The notes under the pieces: generated by a model | What the model was told of the DNA's origin: nothing | What the model saw: only the letters and a program-made list of their open reading frames with translations | The model's database searches: none | Origin: Clostridia bacterium | Lineage (GTDB): Bacteria > Bacillota > Peptococcia > Peptococcales > BICA1-8 | NCBI GenBank assembly: GCA_030154225.1 | Contig: JASKKI010000007.1 | Location: 1 to 55,154, forward strand | Length of the DNA: 55,154 bases | Direction of reading: 5' to 3' | Translations under genes and position numbers: made by a program | Shown: piece by piece, positions 16,566 through 26,120 of the stretch | Position numbering within the stretch: the stretch's first letter is position 1 | Layout of the letters: every line of letters begins with the position of its first letter

Positions 16566-17528
16566 ATGAAACCTAAGGTTTTACTTGTTCAAGAAATTCA
16601 TGAAGCCGGTGTTGACCTATTAAAGCAAGAAGTAGAGGTAATTATGCCTAAAAGTACAAAGCCGGAAGATATTAAAGCAGCAATAAAAGAATGTGCAGGT
16701 GTTATTGTTAGAAATCAAAAATTAACAAAAGATATTATTGAAGCTGCTCCTAATCTAAAAGTAATTGGTAGACATGGTGCCGGTTTTGATAATATTGATC
16801 TTCAAGCTGCGGCAGATAAAGGTTTGCCTGTTGTATATGCACCTGGTAGCAATAATATTTCTGTTGCTGAAGGGGCAGTTGGCTTAATGCTTGCTTTAGC
16901 TAAAAAAATTCCGGAAGCTGATAATAAGTTAAAAAAGGAAAATGATTTTCAATTTAGGGTTAGAGTACGTACCTTAGAACTTAATCAAAAAACTCTTGGT
17001 TTAATCGGTTTTGGGCAGATTGCCAGACATGTTTGTCAGATTTGTAAATTTGGATTTAATATGAATGTTATTACTTATGATAAATTTATTTCACCGGAAA
17101 TCCCTAAAGAATATGGAGTTAAGTTGGTAGATGATTTAGATGTTTTGCTGTCTCAATCTGATTTTGTAAGTCTACATGTACCTTCTACTCCTGAAACTTT
17201 TCAATTAATTAATCAAGAAACGTTAAAGAAAATGAAGAAGACTGCTTTTTTTATTAATACAGCACGTGGTCCTGTAGTTGATGAAAAAGCTTTAATTAAA
17301 GCATTAACTCAAAAAGAAATAGCAGGAGCAGGATTGGATGTATTCGATCCTGAACCACCTAATGCCGATAATCCATTGTTTACTATGAATAATGTCGTAT
17401 TAAGTCCTCATATGTGTGCTCATACAGATGAAGGTCTAAAGCGTATGGCGGTAATGGTTGTTCATGGAGTATTGGATGTATTAAATGACAGATCACCTCA
17501 ATATGTAGCAAATAAACACTTGCTTTAA
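16566..17528 (+). CDS. D-2-hydroxyacid dehydrogenase, phosphoglycerate-dehydrogenase-like
   Basis: A 320-residue NAD(P)-dependent D-isomer 2-hydroxyacid dehydrogenase. The nucleotide-binding motif GLIGFGQIARHVCQ is near residue 145, and the catalytic trio is visible as Arg in NTARGPVVDEKAL, Glu in DPEPPNADNP, and His in LSPHMCAHT. It lacks the long C-terminal ACT domain of biosynthetic SerA. The ATG at 16566 sits eight bases after AAAGGAG; the in-frame GTG at 16557 overlaps the sucD stop. In context it probably interconverts the cluster's hydroxyacid and its 2-oxoacid. Relatives include (S)-sulfolactate and hydroxypyruvate dehydrogenases. Confidence 0.9.
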   Translation: MKPKVLLVQEIHEAGVDLLKQEVEVIMPKSTKPEDIKAAIKECAGVIVRNQKLTKDIIEAAPNLKVIGRHGAGFDNIDLQAAADKGLPVVYAPGSNNISVAEGAVGLMLALAKKIPEADNKLKKENDFQFRVRVRTLELNQKTLGLIGFGQIARHVCQICKFGFNMNVITYDKFISPEIPKEYGVKLVDDLDVLLSQSDFVSLHVPSTPETFQLINQETLKKMKKTAFFINTARGPVVDEKALIKALTQKEIAGAGLDVFDPEPPNADNPLFTMNNVVLSPHMCAHTDEGLKRMAVMVVHGVLDVLNDRSPQYVANKHLL

Positions 17529-17629
17529 CAAAACCTGAGCAATTTAGTTACAACTTCTTAAATAATAGTTTAAAATGTATTTAAAGTATGCAGTACTTGA
17601 CTGATTTTGCAAAGAAGGGAAGAGTTAGA

Positions 17630-18319
17630 GTGAAAATAAAGCGAAACAAACTGTATGAAGAAGTTGTAAATCGAATTGTTGAGGACATAAAGCAAGGTGA
17701 AATGCAGGTTGGTGAGAAGTTACCCTCGGAAAAGGAATTAGCGAAAAACTTTGGGGTAAGTAGAATGGCAATTAGAGAAGCACTCAGTGTATTAGAAACA
17801 GCCGGAGTAGTTGAAGTGAAACATGGACTGGGAATATTTATTAAAGATATCAATGAAGAATTAATTAACCCCATTACTCAATCTTTATTATGTGAAAAAG
17901 ATAGTTTGCTTAATATTTTAGAACTACGAAGAGGTTTAGAAACTGAGGGTGCTTACCTAGCAGCTTTTAGGGCAACTGCAGAAGATATTAAAGAGCTTGA
18001 AGAAATATTAGAAGATATGGATGCAGATGTTAGAAAAGGTGGAAGTGCAGTTGATGAGGACTATAAATTCCATACTACCTTAATTCAAGCTACTGGTAAC
18101 CCTATCTATATTAAGGTATTTAATACAATTACTAATATATTTTATGACGGTTTAAAAACAAGTCATAGTATTATCCAAAAAAGAAGATCCCGATTGGTTG
18201 TATATAATGAACACAAAGTGATTTTGGATCATATAAAAAATAGGCAGCCTGAAGAAGCTAGAGAAGCGATGAGGGTGCATTTGAAAAATGTAGAATATAA
18301 TCTGCGGAAGCTAATTTAG
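17630..18319 (+). CDS. GntR-family regulator, FadR subfamily
   Basis: A 229-residue transcription factor. The N-terminal winged helix-turn-helix is clear (GEKLPSEKELAKNFGVSRMA, IREALSVLE), and the C-terminal all-helical FCD domain contains ELRRGLETEGAYLAA, DYKFHTTLI, and EHKVILDHI with the metal-binding Asp/His positions of FadR-type ligand domains. The GTG at 17630 matches the family N-terminus; an in-frame ATG at 17588 would add 14 residues without family similarity. Such regulators typically repress catabolism of hydroxy- and sugar acids (lactate, glycolate, gluconate) and respond to the substrate. It lies in the middle of the cluster it likely controls. Confidence 0.93.
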   Translation: MKIKRNKLYEEVVNRIVEDIKQGEMQVGEKLPSEKELAKNFGVSRMAIREALSVLETAGVVEVKHGLGIFIKDINEELINPITQSLLCEKDSLLNILELRRGLETEGAYLAAFRATAEDIKELEEILEDMDADVRKGGSAVDEDYKFHTTLIQATGNPIYIKVFNTITNIFYDGLKTSHSIIQKRRSRLVVYNEHKVILDHIKNRQPEEAREAMRVHLKNVEYNLRKLI

Positions 18320-18358
18320 TGAGAACCCTCTCTTTAATACAAAAGGGGGATATCGACT

Positions 18359-19606
18359 ATGGAATTATCAAAATTTTATAAAATAAGACAGATATTTGAT
18401 GACCAGCATATAAAAGAGGTTGATAAAGAATTAAATTCTTGTTTAAAGGAAGTAAAGGTTGAAGAAATATTTTCTCCCGGTGAAAAAGTTGCAATTGCAG
18501 TTGGTAGTAGAGGGATAGCTAATATAACTTTACTAGTAAAAACTTTAGTAGAAAGATTAAAAGAACTTGGAGTAGATCCTTTTATTATTCCGGCTATGGG
18601 ATCTCATGGTGGAGCTACAGCTTTAGGTCAGTTAGAAGTATTAAATAAACTTGGTATAAGTGAAGAAAAGATGGGTGCTCCTATAATTTCTGACATGGAA
18701 GTTGTTAAATTAGGAAAAACACCTAGTGGTGCTTTTGTATATATGGACAAAACTGCTTGGTCTGCTGATGCAGTAATTGTTATTAATAGGATTAAGCCCC
18801 ATACTAGGTTTAAAGCAGCTAACGAAAGTGGCTTAATGAAAATGGTTGCAGTGGGTTTAGGAAAAGAAAAGGGTTGTACAGAGTTGCATAAAAATGGATT
18901 ATATCCCAATGTTGTGGAAGCTGCCCGTATAGCCCTTAACAAATCCCCAATTCGTTTAGGAATTGGTATTGTGGAAAATGCTTATGATCAAACATTTAAA
19001 ATAGCCGCTGTCAGAAAAGAAAACTTTGAAGCTGTTGACGCCGAACTATTAAAGTTAGCCAAAGCAAAAATGCCTTCTTTACCTGTAGATGATATTGATT
19101 TATTGGTAGTAAAAGAAATAGGCAAAAACATTAGTGGTACTGGCATGGATGTAAATATTTTAGGAAGAGTTAAGCAGCCAATATTAAATGAATATGAAAT
19201 TCCACGGATAAAAAGTATTGCAGCAATGGACTTAACACCTGAGACAAATGGTAATGCACTAGGTATGGGTTTAGCTGATGTAATAACTAAAAAATTTGCT
19301 GATAAAATTGATTTTAAAGCTACATATGCTAATGTAATAGCTGCTGGGTTTCTTAGTAGAGGAAGAATGCCTGTGGTACAAGATAATGATAGAGAGGCAA
19401 TAATGACTGCATTAAAATGTATTGAAAGATTAGAGCCGCTTAATGCCCGTATAGTATTTATAAAAAACACATTAGAGTTGGAGTACTTAACAGTATCTGA
19501 AACTATTTATAATGAATTAAATAAGAAGTCAACAATTGAGGTTGTTCAAGAGTATCTAGATTTGACATTTGATGCAAAGGGAAATTTAGAAAAAGGGTGG
19601 TGGTAA
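18359..19606 (+). CDS. LarA-type nickel-pincer racemase/epimerase homologue (copy 1)
   Basis: A 415-residue DUF2088/LarA family protein. Known LarA is a lactate racemase using a covalently bound nickel-pincer nucleotide. The expected active-site positions are present: His83 in AMGSHGGA, His148 in IKPHT, Lys161 in GLMKM (cofactor attachment), and His177 in TELHKNG (nickel ligand). The Lys-to-His spacing of 16 matches LarA (Lys184/His200). The 2-hydroxyacid it inverts cannot be read. The cofactor-making genes larB, larC, and larE are not in the window. A second homologue lies at 26121. Preceded by AAAGGGGG, and within the GntR/TTT cluster. Confidence 0.87.
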   Translation: MELSKFYKIRQIFDDQHIKEVDKELNSCLKEVKVEEIFSPGEKVAIAVGSRGIANITLLVKTLVERLKELGVDPFIIPAMGSHGGATALGQLEVLNKLGISEEKMGAPIISDMEVVKLGKTPSGAFVYMDKTAWSADAVIVINRIKPHTRFKAANESGLMKMVAVGLGKEKGCTELHKNGLYPNVVEAARIALNKSPIRLGIGIVENAYDQTFKIAAVRKENFEAVDAELLKLAKAKMPSLPVDDIDLLVVKEIGKNISGTGMDVNILGRVKQPILNEYEIPRIKSIAAMDLTPETNGNALGMGLADVITKKFADKIDFKATYANVIAAGFLSRGRMPVVQDNDREAIMTALKCIERLEPLNARIVFIKNTLELEYLTVSETIYNELNKKSTIEVVQEYLDLTFDAKGNLEKGWW

Positions 19607-19666
19607 AACAAATAAATATCTGAAAATTTAAAATTTTAAAATTTATTTTGAAAGGGGTTAGAAAAA

Positions 19667-20719
19667 ATGAGAAAATTAGTTGTTTTGGTACTTGTTGTAA
19701 GTTTGCTTTTTAGTTTAACTGCATGCTCATCACAACAGCCCGCAAAAGAAGCTCAGAAAGAAGAAGCTGCTCCCCAAAAAGAAGAAAAAAAATGGCCAAT
19801 AGATGGGAAAGAAATTAGGATTATTGTTGTTTACAAAGAAGGTGGGGCAAGTCATAGAAGTGCCATGCTTCTAAAAAAATTTATTGATCAGAAAAAGTTA
19901 TTAAGCGAACCTGTAGTAGTGGTTGCTATGCCTGGTGCTAATACAGTTTTAGGTCAAGAGGAAGTCCTTAAAGCCAAACCGGATGGTCATACAATTTTAT
20001 TACATCATAATGCCATGGTTAATGCTGCTGCTTTAGGTAAATATGATTTTAATTATGATGATTTTAAGCAAGTAGCCCAGGTTTGGAAATCTCCTATAAT
20101 TTTAGCTGCTAAAAAAGATGCACCTTATGATAACTTTGCAGAGCTTTTAGCTTATATTAAAGAACATCCCGGTGAAGTAAAATGGGCTTGGTCCCACTTA
20201 GGTGGAAATACTCATTTCAACTCCTATCTAATCTTTGATAAAGCTGGAATAGATCCTGATAAAGATATTCAGCCTATTGTAACATCTGGTGGAGCTCAAA
20301 GTGCCCAATATCTTGCCGGCGGCATGTGTGATGTTGCTTTAGAACTTCCATCTAGTTTTGCTGAGTATGTTAAAGCAGGTGAATTTAAAGTTTTAGGTCA
20401 AAGTGGTGCTACAGAACAGCCTATGTTCGGGAAAACTATTTTACCATTTAAAGAACAAGGTGCTGATTACGCATATGAATTAAGAATGCTTTTACATGCA
20501 CCTAAGGATACACCAGATTGGATAATAGATGAATGGAACAAAGTACTAAAAGAAGTAGTTAATGACCCTGAATATATTGAAGTAAATGAAAAAGAAATGA
20601 ATACTGTTGAATTTTTAGCTGGTGAAGAAGCAACAAAAGCCTTTGCTCAAGAAGCTATAAATGCAGAATATATAGCAGAAAAAATCAAGAAAGCAATGGC
20701 AGAAGCAGCAGCTAAATAA
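19667..20719 (+). CDS. TTT transporter substrate-binding lipoprotein (TctC/Bug type)
   Basis: A 350-residue extracytoplasmic binding protein for a tripartite tricarboxylate transporter. A lipoprotein signal peptide ends at LFSLTACSSQQ with Cys near residue 20, so it is anchored on the outer face of the membrane. The mature part has the Bug fold with IRIIVVYKEGGASHRSAMLL in place of the usual P-x-x-x-G-G-x-x-D loop and GHTILLHHNAMV. Bug proteins bind carboxylates such as tricarballylate, tartrate, or sulfolactate. The hairpin after it (20751-20817) could reduce transcription of the membrane genes relative to the binding protein. Confidence 0.9.
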   Translation: MRKLVVLVLVVSLLFSLTACSSQQPAKEAQKEEAAPQKEEKKWPIDGKEIRIIVVYKEGGASHRSAMLLKKFIDQKKLLSEPVVVVAMPGANTVLGQEEVLKAKPDGHTILLHHNAMVNAAALGKYDFNYDDFKQVAQVWKSPIILAAKKDAPYDNFAELLAYIKEHPGEVKWAWSHLGGNTHFNSYLIFDKAGIDPDKDIQPIVTSGGAQSAQYLAGGMCDVALELPSSFAEYVKAGEFKVLGQSGATEQPMFGKTILPFKEQGADYAYELRMLLHAPKDTPDWIIDEWNKVLKEVVNDPEYIEVNEKEMNTVEFLAGEEATKAFAQEAINAEYIAEKIKKAMAEAAAK

Positions 20720-20750
20720 TAAACAGAATATTTTAATTATATAGATATTA

Positions 20751-20817
20751 GCTGGTCCCAACATGAATTTATTTACTCAATTACTAAACACTAACCCCCT
20801 AATTAGTTGGGGCCAGC
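20751..20817 (+). terminator. Hairpin between binding protein and membrane genes, partial terminator
   Basis: GCTGGTCCCAAC and GTTGGGGCCAGC form a 12-bp stem with one G-T pair around a 43-base loop. There is no long T tract (ATCAATTTTT follows), so it is more likely an mRNA-stabilising or attenuating structure that allows excess binding protein. Confidence 0.6.
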
Positions 20818-20865
20818 CATCAATTTTTAGAACTTAAAATATTTAGTTTAAAGGGGGATTTATTG

Positions 20866-21339
20866 ATGACCAAAGCAGAAAAAGTATTTTTAATATTTTT
20901 AGCAATATTAGGTATTGCTTTTTTGATGCAAGTTAATACTTTGCCTGCTGTACCCTATCAGCCCGTAGGTCCAGCAGGGTTTGCTAAATCCATTCTTTTG
21001 CTCTTAGCTATTGGATTAGTATGGGAGGTTATGGCTGCAAGGAAAAAAAATGTAAAGAAAGATGAAAAACTAATACCACCTGGTATCGGTAAATGGATTT
21101 TTGTCACTTTTGTCATGATTTTCTTATATTGTGCTTTATTCCAAGTATTAGGGTATTTTACAACGGGTTTTTTAGTCCTTGTTATATATATGCATTTTTT
21201 ATACTATGCTCAGGTTGAAAAATTAAAGTTGAAAGATTCTTTAAAACTTATAGCTATTAGTTTGATTTCTATTGGTTGTATCTATGTTGTTTTTGGAATG
21301 ATGTTTGAATTATGGTTGCCAACAGGAATATTTATTTAA
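20866..21339 (+). CDS. TTT transporter small membrane subunit (TctB)
   Basis: A 157-residue membrane protein with four hydrophobic helices (about residues 5-23, 38-54, 80-105, and 120-150), the TctB pattern. LPAVPYQPVGPAGFAKSI is the family's conserved loop after helix 1. The ATG at 20866 follows AAAGGGGG; a TTG directly in front of it is not needed. It is 28 bases from tctA. Confidence 0.88.
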   Translation: MTKAEKVFLIFLAILGIAFLMQVNTLPAVPYQPVGPAGFAKSILLLLAIGLVWEVMAARKKNVKKDEKLIPPGIGKWIFVTFVMIFLYCALFQVLGYFTTGFLVLVIYMHFLYYAQVEKLKLKDSLKLIAISLISIGCIYVVFGMMFELWLPTGIFI

Positions 21340-21367
21340 AAATTTGCCCTGACAGGAGGCCTGAGTT

Positions 21368-22906
21368 ATGGATATTTTTTCACCACAAGTAATCGCGTCA
21401 ATTGTTTCCCTTAAAGGGATATTATTGATTACAGGCGGAGTTATGTTAGGATTGGTTTTTGGAGCTATACCTGGCCTTACAGCAACTCTAGGTATTGCCT
21501 TAGCCATTCCCATTACTTTTATATTAAGCCCATTGGAAGCAATGGCAACACTGGGTGGAATATTTATTGGCGGAATATCTGGTGGCTTAGTTTCTGCAAC
21601 TTTAATAAATATGCCTGGTACTCCTTCGTCTATTTGTACTACTTTTGATGCTGCACCTTTAGCACAAAAAGGAAGAGCATCTGAGGCTTTAAGTATTGGT
21701 GTTTTTTCCAGTTTCATTGGTGGAATTTTTAGCTGGATAGTTTTAGTGACGGTTTCTCCACAGCTAGCAAAAATTGCTATTCAGTTTGGACCTTATGAAT
21801 ATTTTTGGTTAGCGGTTTTAGGTATTAGTGTCATCATAGGGTTAGGAGGAGATGCTCCATCTAAGGCATTTGTGGCCGCAGTTATAGGGTTATTGATTTC
21901 AATGATAGGTGTTGACCCTGTTGACGGTTTAGAAAGATTTACTTTCGGGCTAGGACCACTTAGATCTGGGTTTAGCTTAATTCCTACTATGGTGGGCTTA
22001 TTTGTTGTTTCCGAAGTTCTACTTGGAATTGAAGATATAAAGAAAAAGTATGTACTTGCTGATCAGAAAATAAAAAAATTAAGTATAAAAAGTGTTTTAG
22101 TTAATTATAAAGAGTCTATTGCAAATTGGCTAAGGTCTTCGGTAATTGGTACGTTTTTAGGGATTCTTCCTGGAGTTGGTGGGGCAATTGCAAATTTTAT
22201 CTGTTATGACATAGCTAAGAAGTTTTCTAAAAATCCACAAAATTTTGGTAAAGGTGAACCGCAAGGAATCATAGCTTCAGAAACCGGAAATAATGCTACA
22301 ACTGGCGGTGCTTTAGTGCCAATGCTTACTTTAGGAATACCAGGGGATTCTGTTACTGCAGTTATGTTAGGAGCATTACTTCTACATGGTGTAAGACCTG
22401 GGCCAATGCTCTTTCAGGTAAATAAAAGTTTTGTGTCAGGTTTCTTTTTAGCTGTCTTGATTGCCAATGTTATAATGCTCTTTTTAATGTTTGGCGGCGG
22501 CATAAGATTTTTTATTAAAGCTCTAACGATTCCTAGATGGTTTTTATTTCCGTTAGTATTAGTAATGATTGTGGCTGGAAGTTGGACATTACAATATAGT
22601 ACTTTTGATGTATGGTCTGCTCTGTTCTTAGGATTTATGGGCTACTTTTTAAGAAAACTAAAATACCCTATGGCTCCTATGGTTTTAGGAGTAATTTTGG
22701 CTCCTATTATGGAAGAGAATTTTCGAAGAGCTATGGTTCATAGTCAAGGTGCCCTAATGCCATTTTTTACAAGACCTTACTCTGCTATCATAGTTGTTGC
22801 TATTTTCCTATCTATATTTACTTCATTATGGTTTGCTAAAAAACAATTTAAAACTGGAACTGATGAACTTATAAATGAGAATAATTCTACTACCGAAACT
22901 ATTTAA
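21368..22906 (+). CDS. TTT transporter large membrane subunit (TctA)
   Basis: A 512-residue integral membrane protein with about 12 hydrophobic helices. The family's loops are clear: GAIPGLTATLGIALAIPITF, GGISGGLVSATLINMPGTPS, FLGILPGVGGAIANF, and TLGIPGDSVTAVMLGALLLH. It forms the sodium- or proton-driven channel of the tripartite tricarboxylate system together with TctB and the binding protein. ATG after AGGAGG. Confidence 0.95.
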   Translation: MDIFSPQVIASIVSLKGILLITGGVMLGLVFGAIPGLTATLGIALAIPITFILSPLEAMATLGGIFIGGISGGLVSATLINMPGTPSSICTTFDAAPLAQKGRASEALSIGVFSSFIGGIFSWIVLVTVSPQLAKIAIQFGPYEYFWLAVLGISVIIGLGGDAPSKAFVAAVIGLLISMIGVDPVDGLERFTFGLGPLRSGFSLIPTMVGLFVVSEVLLGIEDIKKKYVLADQKIKKLSIKSVLVNYKESIANWLRSSVIGTFLGILPGVGGAIANFICYDIAKKFSKNPQNFGKGEPQGIIASETGNNATTGGALVPMLTLGIPGDSVTAVMLGALLLHGVRPGPMLFQVNKSFVSGFFLAVLIANVIMLFLMFGGGIRFFIKALTIPRWFLFPLVLVMIVAGSWTLQYSTFDVWSALFLGFMGYFLRKLKYPMAPMVLGVILAPIMEENFRRAMVHSQGALMPFFTRPYSAIIVVAIFLSIFTSLWFAKKQFKTGTDELINENNSTTETI

Positions 22907-22935
22907 GGATGGAAAGTGTTGGGGAGGTAGGTTTA

Positions 22936-23228
22936 ATGGAATTTAAAAAATCAAATGATATTATTTAATTAATTTACAAGACAATGTAGCAACTGCTACA
23001 ACTGATCTAGGGTGTGGAAAAATATTGGATATTTCAATAAAGGGAAAAATCAACTCTATTAAACTTCAAAACAATATACCTCGGGGTCATAAAATTGCAT
23101 TAATAGATTTGCAAGCAGGTACTAAAGTAATAAAATATGGAGAAATAATTGGTGAGGTATCTCAAAATATAAAAGCCGGGGAACATGTTCATACCCATAA
23201 TCTAAAAAGTTTGCGCGGTGGAGTTTAA
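22936..23228 (+). pseudogene. UxaA/SuyA-type SAF-domain small subunit, frameshifted
   Basis: A small SAF-domain protein (SuyA/UxaA N-terminal family), expected to partner the UxaA-type large subunit at 24936. A strong GGGAGG plus ATG at 22936 opens MEFKKSNDII and then meets a stop at 22966. The frame just shifted by -1 continues with INLQDNVATATTDLGCGK and on into NNIPRGHKIALIDLQAG and GEHVHTHN, the rest of the SAF domain, ending at 23228. The real gene is therefore broken by a one-base indel between about 22955 and 22968, unless this is a sequencing error. Internal initiation at TTG 23025 would make a 67-residue fragment lacking the N-terminal strand. Confidence 0.8.
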
Positions 23229-23244
23229 GGACTGGAGGGTTTAA

Positions 23245-24921
23245 ATGAAGTCATATTTACGTAGTAATTTAATGATTAAATCTTTAGACCGTGCTGGTAT
23301 AAGAGCTCACTTAAAAGCTATAGGTCTAATTGAAGAAGAATTGTCAAGACCTTTTATAGGTGTAGTAAATTCTTGTAATGAAATGCATCCAGGCCATAAA
23401 CATCTGCAAGAAATAGCAAAAGAAGTGAAAAATGGTATAAGATTAAAAGGTGGTGTACCTTTTGAGTTTAATACAATTTCCATATGTGATGGAATAACTC
23501 AAGGACACGCCGGTATGTGTTATGTTTTACCCAGTAGAGAGATAATTGTTGACTCAATAGAAGTTGTTGTAGAAGCTCAACAGCTTGATGGGCTTGTGTT
23601 CATTGCATCATGTGACAAGATTGTTCCGGCAATGCTTATGGCCTTAGGACGACTAGATCTTCCATCATTAGTGGTAACCGGTGGTACTATGTTACCGGGA
23701 AAATTTGTAGAAAGAGATCTGAGTATTTATGAGATTAGAGAAGCTGTTGCCAAAGTAAAATTGAATAAAATGACTGAACAAGAATTAAAGGAAATGGAAA
23801 ATGCTATCTGTCCTTCGGTAGGTTCTTGTTCAATGATGGGTACAGCAAACACTATGTCTTGTATAGCAGAAATTTTAGGCTTAACATTACCTGGGTCTTC
23901 AACTACTCCCGCTGTTTATTCTCGTAAGCTTAGAGAAGCCAAAAAAAGTGGTATGCTTGTAATGGATTTAGTGGAAAAAGGTATAAAACCTTCTAACTTT
24001 ATAACTGAGAAGTCCTTTACTAATGCAATTACTGTTGGAATGGCTATCGGAGGCTCAACAAATATGCTTCTACATCTACCTGCTACTGCTTTAGAGTTTG
24101 GCTTTGAAATTAAACCGGAAGAATTTGAAAAAATAAGCAAAAGAACTCCCCATTTAGTTAATGTAAAACCATCAGGTAAATATACTTTGTTTGATTTTGA
24201 TTTAGCTGGTGGAATACCAGCTGTAATAAAAGAGTTAGGAAGTAACTACCTAACTCTTGACTGTTGGACCGTTAATGGTAAAACATGGGGAGAAAATATT
24301 GAAAATTATGCAATTAAAAATAGAAATGTAATAACTAGTATTAATAATCCACTACATAAAGAAGGTAGTTTAGCTATTTTAAAGGGTAATTTGGCTCCGG
24401 AAGGGGCAGTAGTTAAGCAAGCAGCTGTAGAACCTGATATGCATTTTCATACTGGTTCAGCCCGTGTATTCAATTCCCAAGAGGAAGCCATTGAGGCTAT
24501 GTTAGGGGGAAAAATAAGAAAAGGAGATATAATAGTTATTCGTTATGAAGGTCCTAAAGGGGGGCCGGGTATGAGAGAAATGTTGGCTGCTACATCAGTT
24601 TTAGTTGGATTAGGTCTTGGTACTAGTACTGCTCTGATAACTGATGGGCGGTTCTCTGGAGCTACACGTGGACCTTGTATAGGGCATGTTTCTCCAGAAG
24701 CAGCTGTGGGTGGTCCGATAGCATTATTAGAAGAGGGCGATTTAATTACAATTGATATATTAAATAGATTATTAGAAGTTCATCTTTCCGGAGAAGAAAT
24801 GGAAAAACGTAAAAAGAATTGGAAACTGCCCCTTAAAAAAATATCCAGTAAATATCTACATAGATATAGTAAACTAGTAGATTCGGCTTGGAAAGGTGCC
24901 ATACTAAAGGAGGACTTTTAA
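23245..24921 (+). CDS. IlvD/Edd-family dehydratase
   Basis: A 558-residue Fe-S dehydratase of the dihydroxy-acid/6-phosphogluconate/sugar-acid dehydratase family, which removes water from a 2,3-dihydroxyacid to give a 2-oxo-3-deoxyacid. Cluster cysteines appear in NSCNEMHPGH, ASCDKIVPAM, and SVGSCSMMGTANTMSC. The C-terminal domain includes TDGRFSGATRGPCIGHVSPE. It is not placed with valine/isoleucine genes, so a catabolic sugar-acid or hydroxyacid role fits better than IlvD of amino acid synthesis; biosynthetic IlvD cannot be excluded. It sits between the small and large UxaA-type subunits. Confidence 0.9.
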   Translation: MKSYLRSNLMIKSLDRAGIRAHLKAIGLIEEELSRPFIGVVNSCNEMHPGHKHLQEIAKEVKNGIRLKGGVPFEFNTISICDGITQGHAGMCYVLPSREIIVDSIEVVVEAQQLDGLVFIASCDKIVPAMLMALGRLDLPSLVVTGGTMLPGKFVERDLSIYEIREAVAKVKLNKMTEQELKEMENAICPSVGSCSMMGTANTMSCIAEILGLTLPGSSTTPAVYSRKLREAKKSGMLVMDLVEKGIKPSNFITEKSFTNAITVGMAIGGSTNMLLHLPATALEFGFEIKPEEFEKISKRTPHLVNVKPSGKYTLFDFDLAGGIPAVIKELGSNYLTLDCWTVNGKTWGENIENYAIKNRNVITSINNPLHKEGSLAILKGNLAPEGAVVKQAAVEPDMHFHTGSARVFNSQEEAIEAMLGGKIRKGDIIVIRYEGPKGGPGMREMLAATSVLVGLGLGTSTALITDGRFSGATRGPCIGHVSPEAAVGGPIALLEEGDLITIDILNRLLEVHLSGEEMEKRKKNWKLPLKKISSKYLHRYSKLVDSAWKGAILKEDF

Positions 24922-24935
24922 TAAGGAGGCATAGT

Positions 24936-26096
24936 ATGGATAAAATTATGGGTTATATGCGGCCAAACGGTAAAATAGGTATTCGCAATCATGTTCTAAT
25001 AATTCCTAGTGTTGGGTGTGCAGCTCATGTTTCAGATAGTATTTCCCGAGAAGTACCTGGTTCTATATATTTAGATAACCAATATGGATGTGGCCAAATT
25101 GGAAAAGATTTAAAGCAAAGCTTTCGTACACTTGCTGGGTTGGGTAGTAATCCAAATGTAGCAGCTGTTTTGGTAGTAGGCTTAGGATGTGAGGCACTGC
25201 GACCCGAAGAATTAGTAATGGAAATAGCAAAATCCGGTAAACCTGTAGAAATGTTATTAATACAAGAATCAGGAGGAACTACTAAGACAATAAAAAAAGG
25301 AGTACAAATAGCCAGAAATATGGTAGAAGAGGCCAGTAAAATTAAATCAGAGCTTTATTCAATAGAAAATATTGTTTTAGGCTTAGAATGTGGTGGTTCT
25401 GATACTACTTCTGGTTTAGCAGCTAATCCTGCTTTGGGTTATGCAGCTGATTTACTGATCAAACAGGGAGGTAAAGTTATTCTTTCAGAAACTCCTGAAA
25501 TGATAGGTGCTGAGCATATTTTGGCAAAACGTGCTATAAGTTCAACTATTGCTGACAAGTTATTAAAAGTAGTTAAAGCTTTTGAACAAAAAGCAATTGA
25601 TGAAGGAGAAAATATTAGAGAGACACAACCTTCCCCGGGCAATAAAGCAGGGGGGCTTACGACCATTGAAGAAAAATCTTTAGGTTGCGTATATAAAGCA
25701 GGTACTAGCAATATTAATGATGTAGTGGATTATGCTGAACCTATTAAAGAAAAGGGCTTGACTGTAATGAATACTCCTGGCCAAGATGTGCAATCTATGA
25801 TCGGAATGTTGGCAGGTGGAGCACAAATAATTGCGTTTACTACTGGAAGAGGTAACCCTTGTGGTACCCCAATAGCACCAGTTATAAAAATAACCGGTAA
25901 CCTACAGACTTATAAAAAAATGAAAGAAAATTTTGATGTTTATGTCGGAGATTTAATAGAAAGTGATAGTTCAATGGAAATTGAAGGCTTAAAAATTTAC
26001 AATAAAATATTAGATGCTTGTAATGGGAAAGAAACCATATCTGAAAAGTTAGGACATAGGGAGTTTGCTATGTGGCGGATAGGTACAACATACTAA
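24936..26096 (+). CDS. UxaA/SuyB-type lyase large subunit
   Basis: A 386-residue protein of the UxaA C-terminal family, which includes altronate dehydratase, galactarate dehydratase, and the (2R)-sulfolactate sulfo-lyase large subunit SuyB. Conserved blocks: GYMRPNGKIGIRNHVLIIPS, YGCGQIG, VVGLGCEALRPEEL, ECGGSDTTSGLAANPA, and FTTGRGNPCGTPIAPVIKI. The cysteines and histidines bind iron in relatives. The usual N-terminal SAF domain is a separate gene here (22936), as in SuyAB, but separated by the IlvD-type gene. The ATG at 24936 follows AAGGAGG; upstream in-frame sequence lies in the ilvD-type gene. Confidence 0.88.
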   Translation: MDKIMGYMRPNGKIGIRNHVLIIPSVGCAAHVSDSISREVPGSIYLDNQYGCGQIGKDLKQSFRTLAGLGSNPNVAAVLVVGLGCEALRPEELVMEIAKSGKPVEMLLIQESGGTTKTIKKGVQIARNMVEEASKIKSELYSIENIVLGLECGGSDTTSGLAANPALGYAADLLIKQGGKVILSETPEMIGAEHILAKRAISSTIADKLLKVVKAFEQKAIDEGENIRETQPSPGNKAGGLTTIEEKSLGCVYKAGTSNINDVVDYAEPIKEKGLTVMNTPGQDVQSMIGMLAGGAQIIAFTTGRGNPCGTPIAPVIKITGNLQTYKKMKENFDVYVGDLIESDSSMEIEGLKIYNKILDACNGKETISEKLGHREFAMWRIGTTY

Positions 26097-26120
26097 TTTT
26101 AATTAATTGAGGTGAATCAG

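Noticed and set aside
22955-22968. Programmed -1 frameshifting in the SAF-domain gene
   Set aside because: No X-XXY-YYZ heptamer and no stimulatory hairpin are evident; a simple indel is the better explanation.
23245-24921. IlvD of branched-chain amino acid synthesis
   Set aside because: No ilvB, ilvC, ilvE, or leu genes are nearby; the setting is catabolic. It remains a weak alternative.
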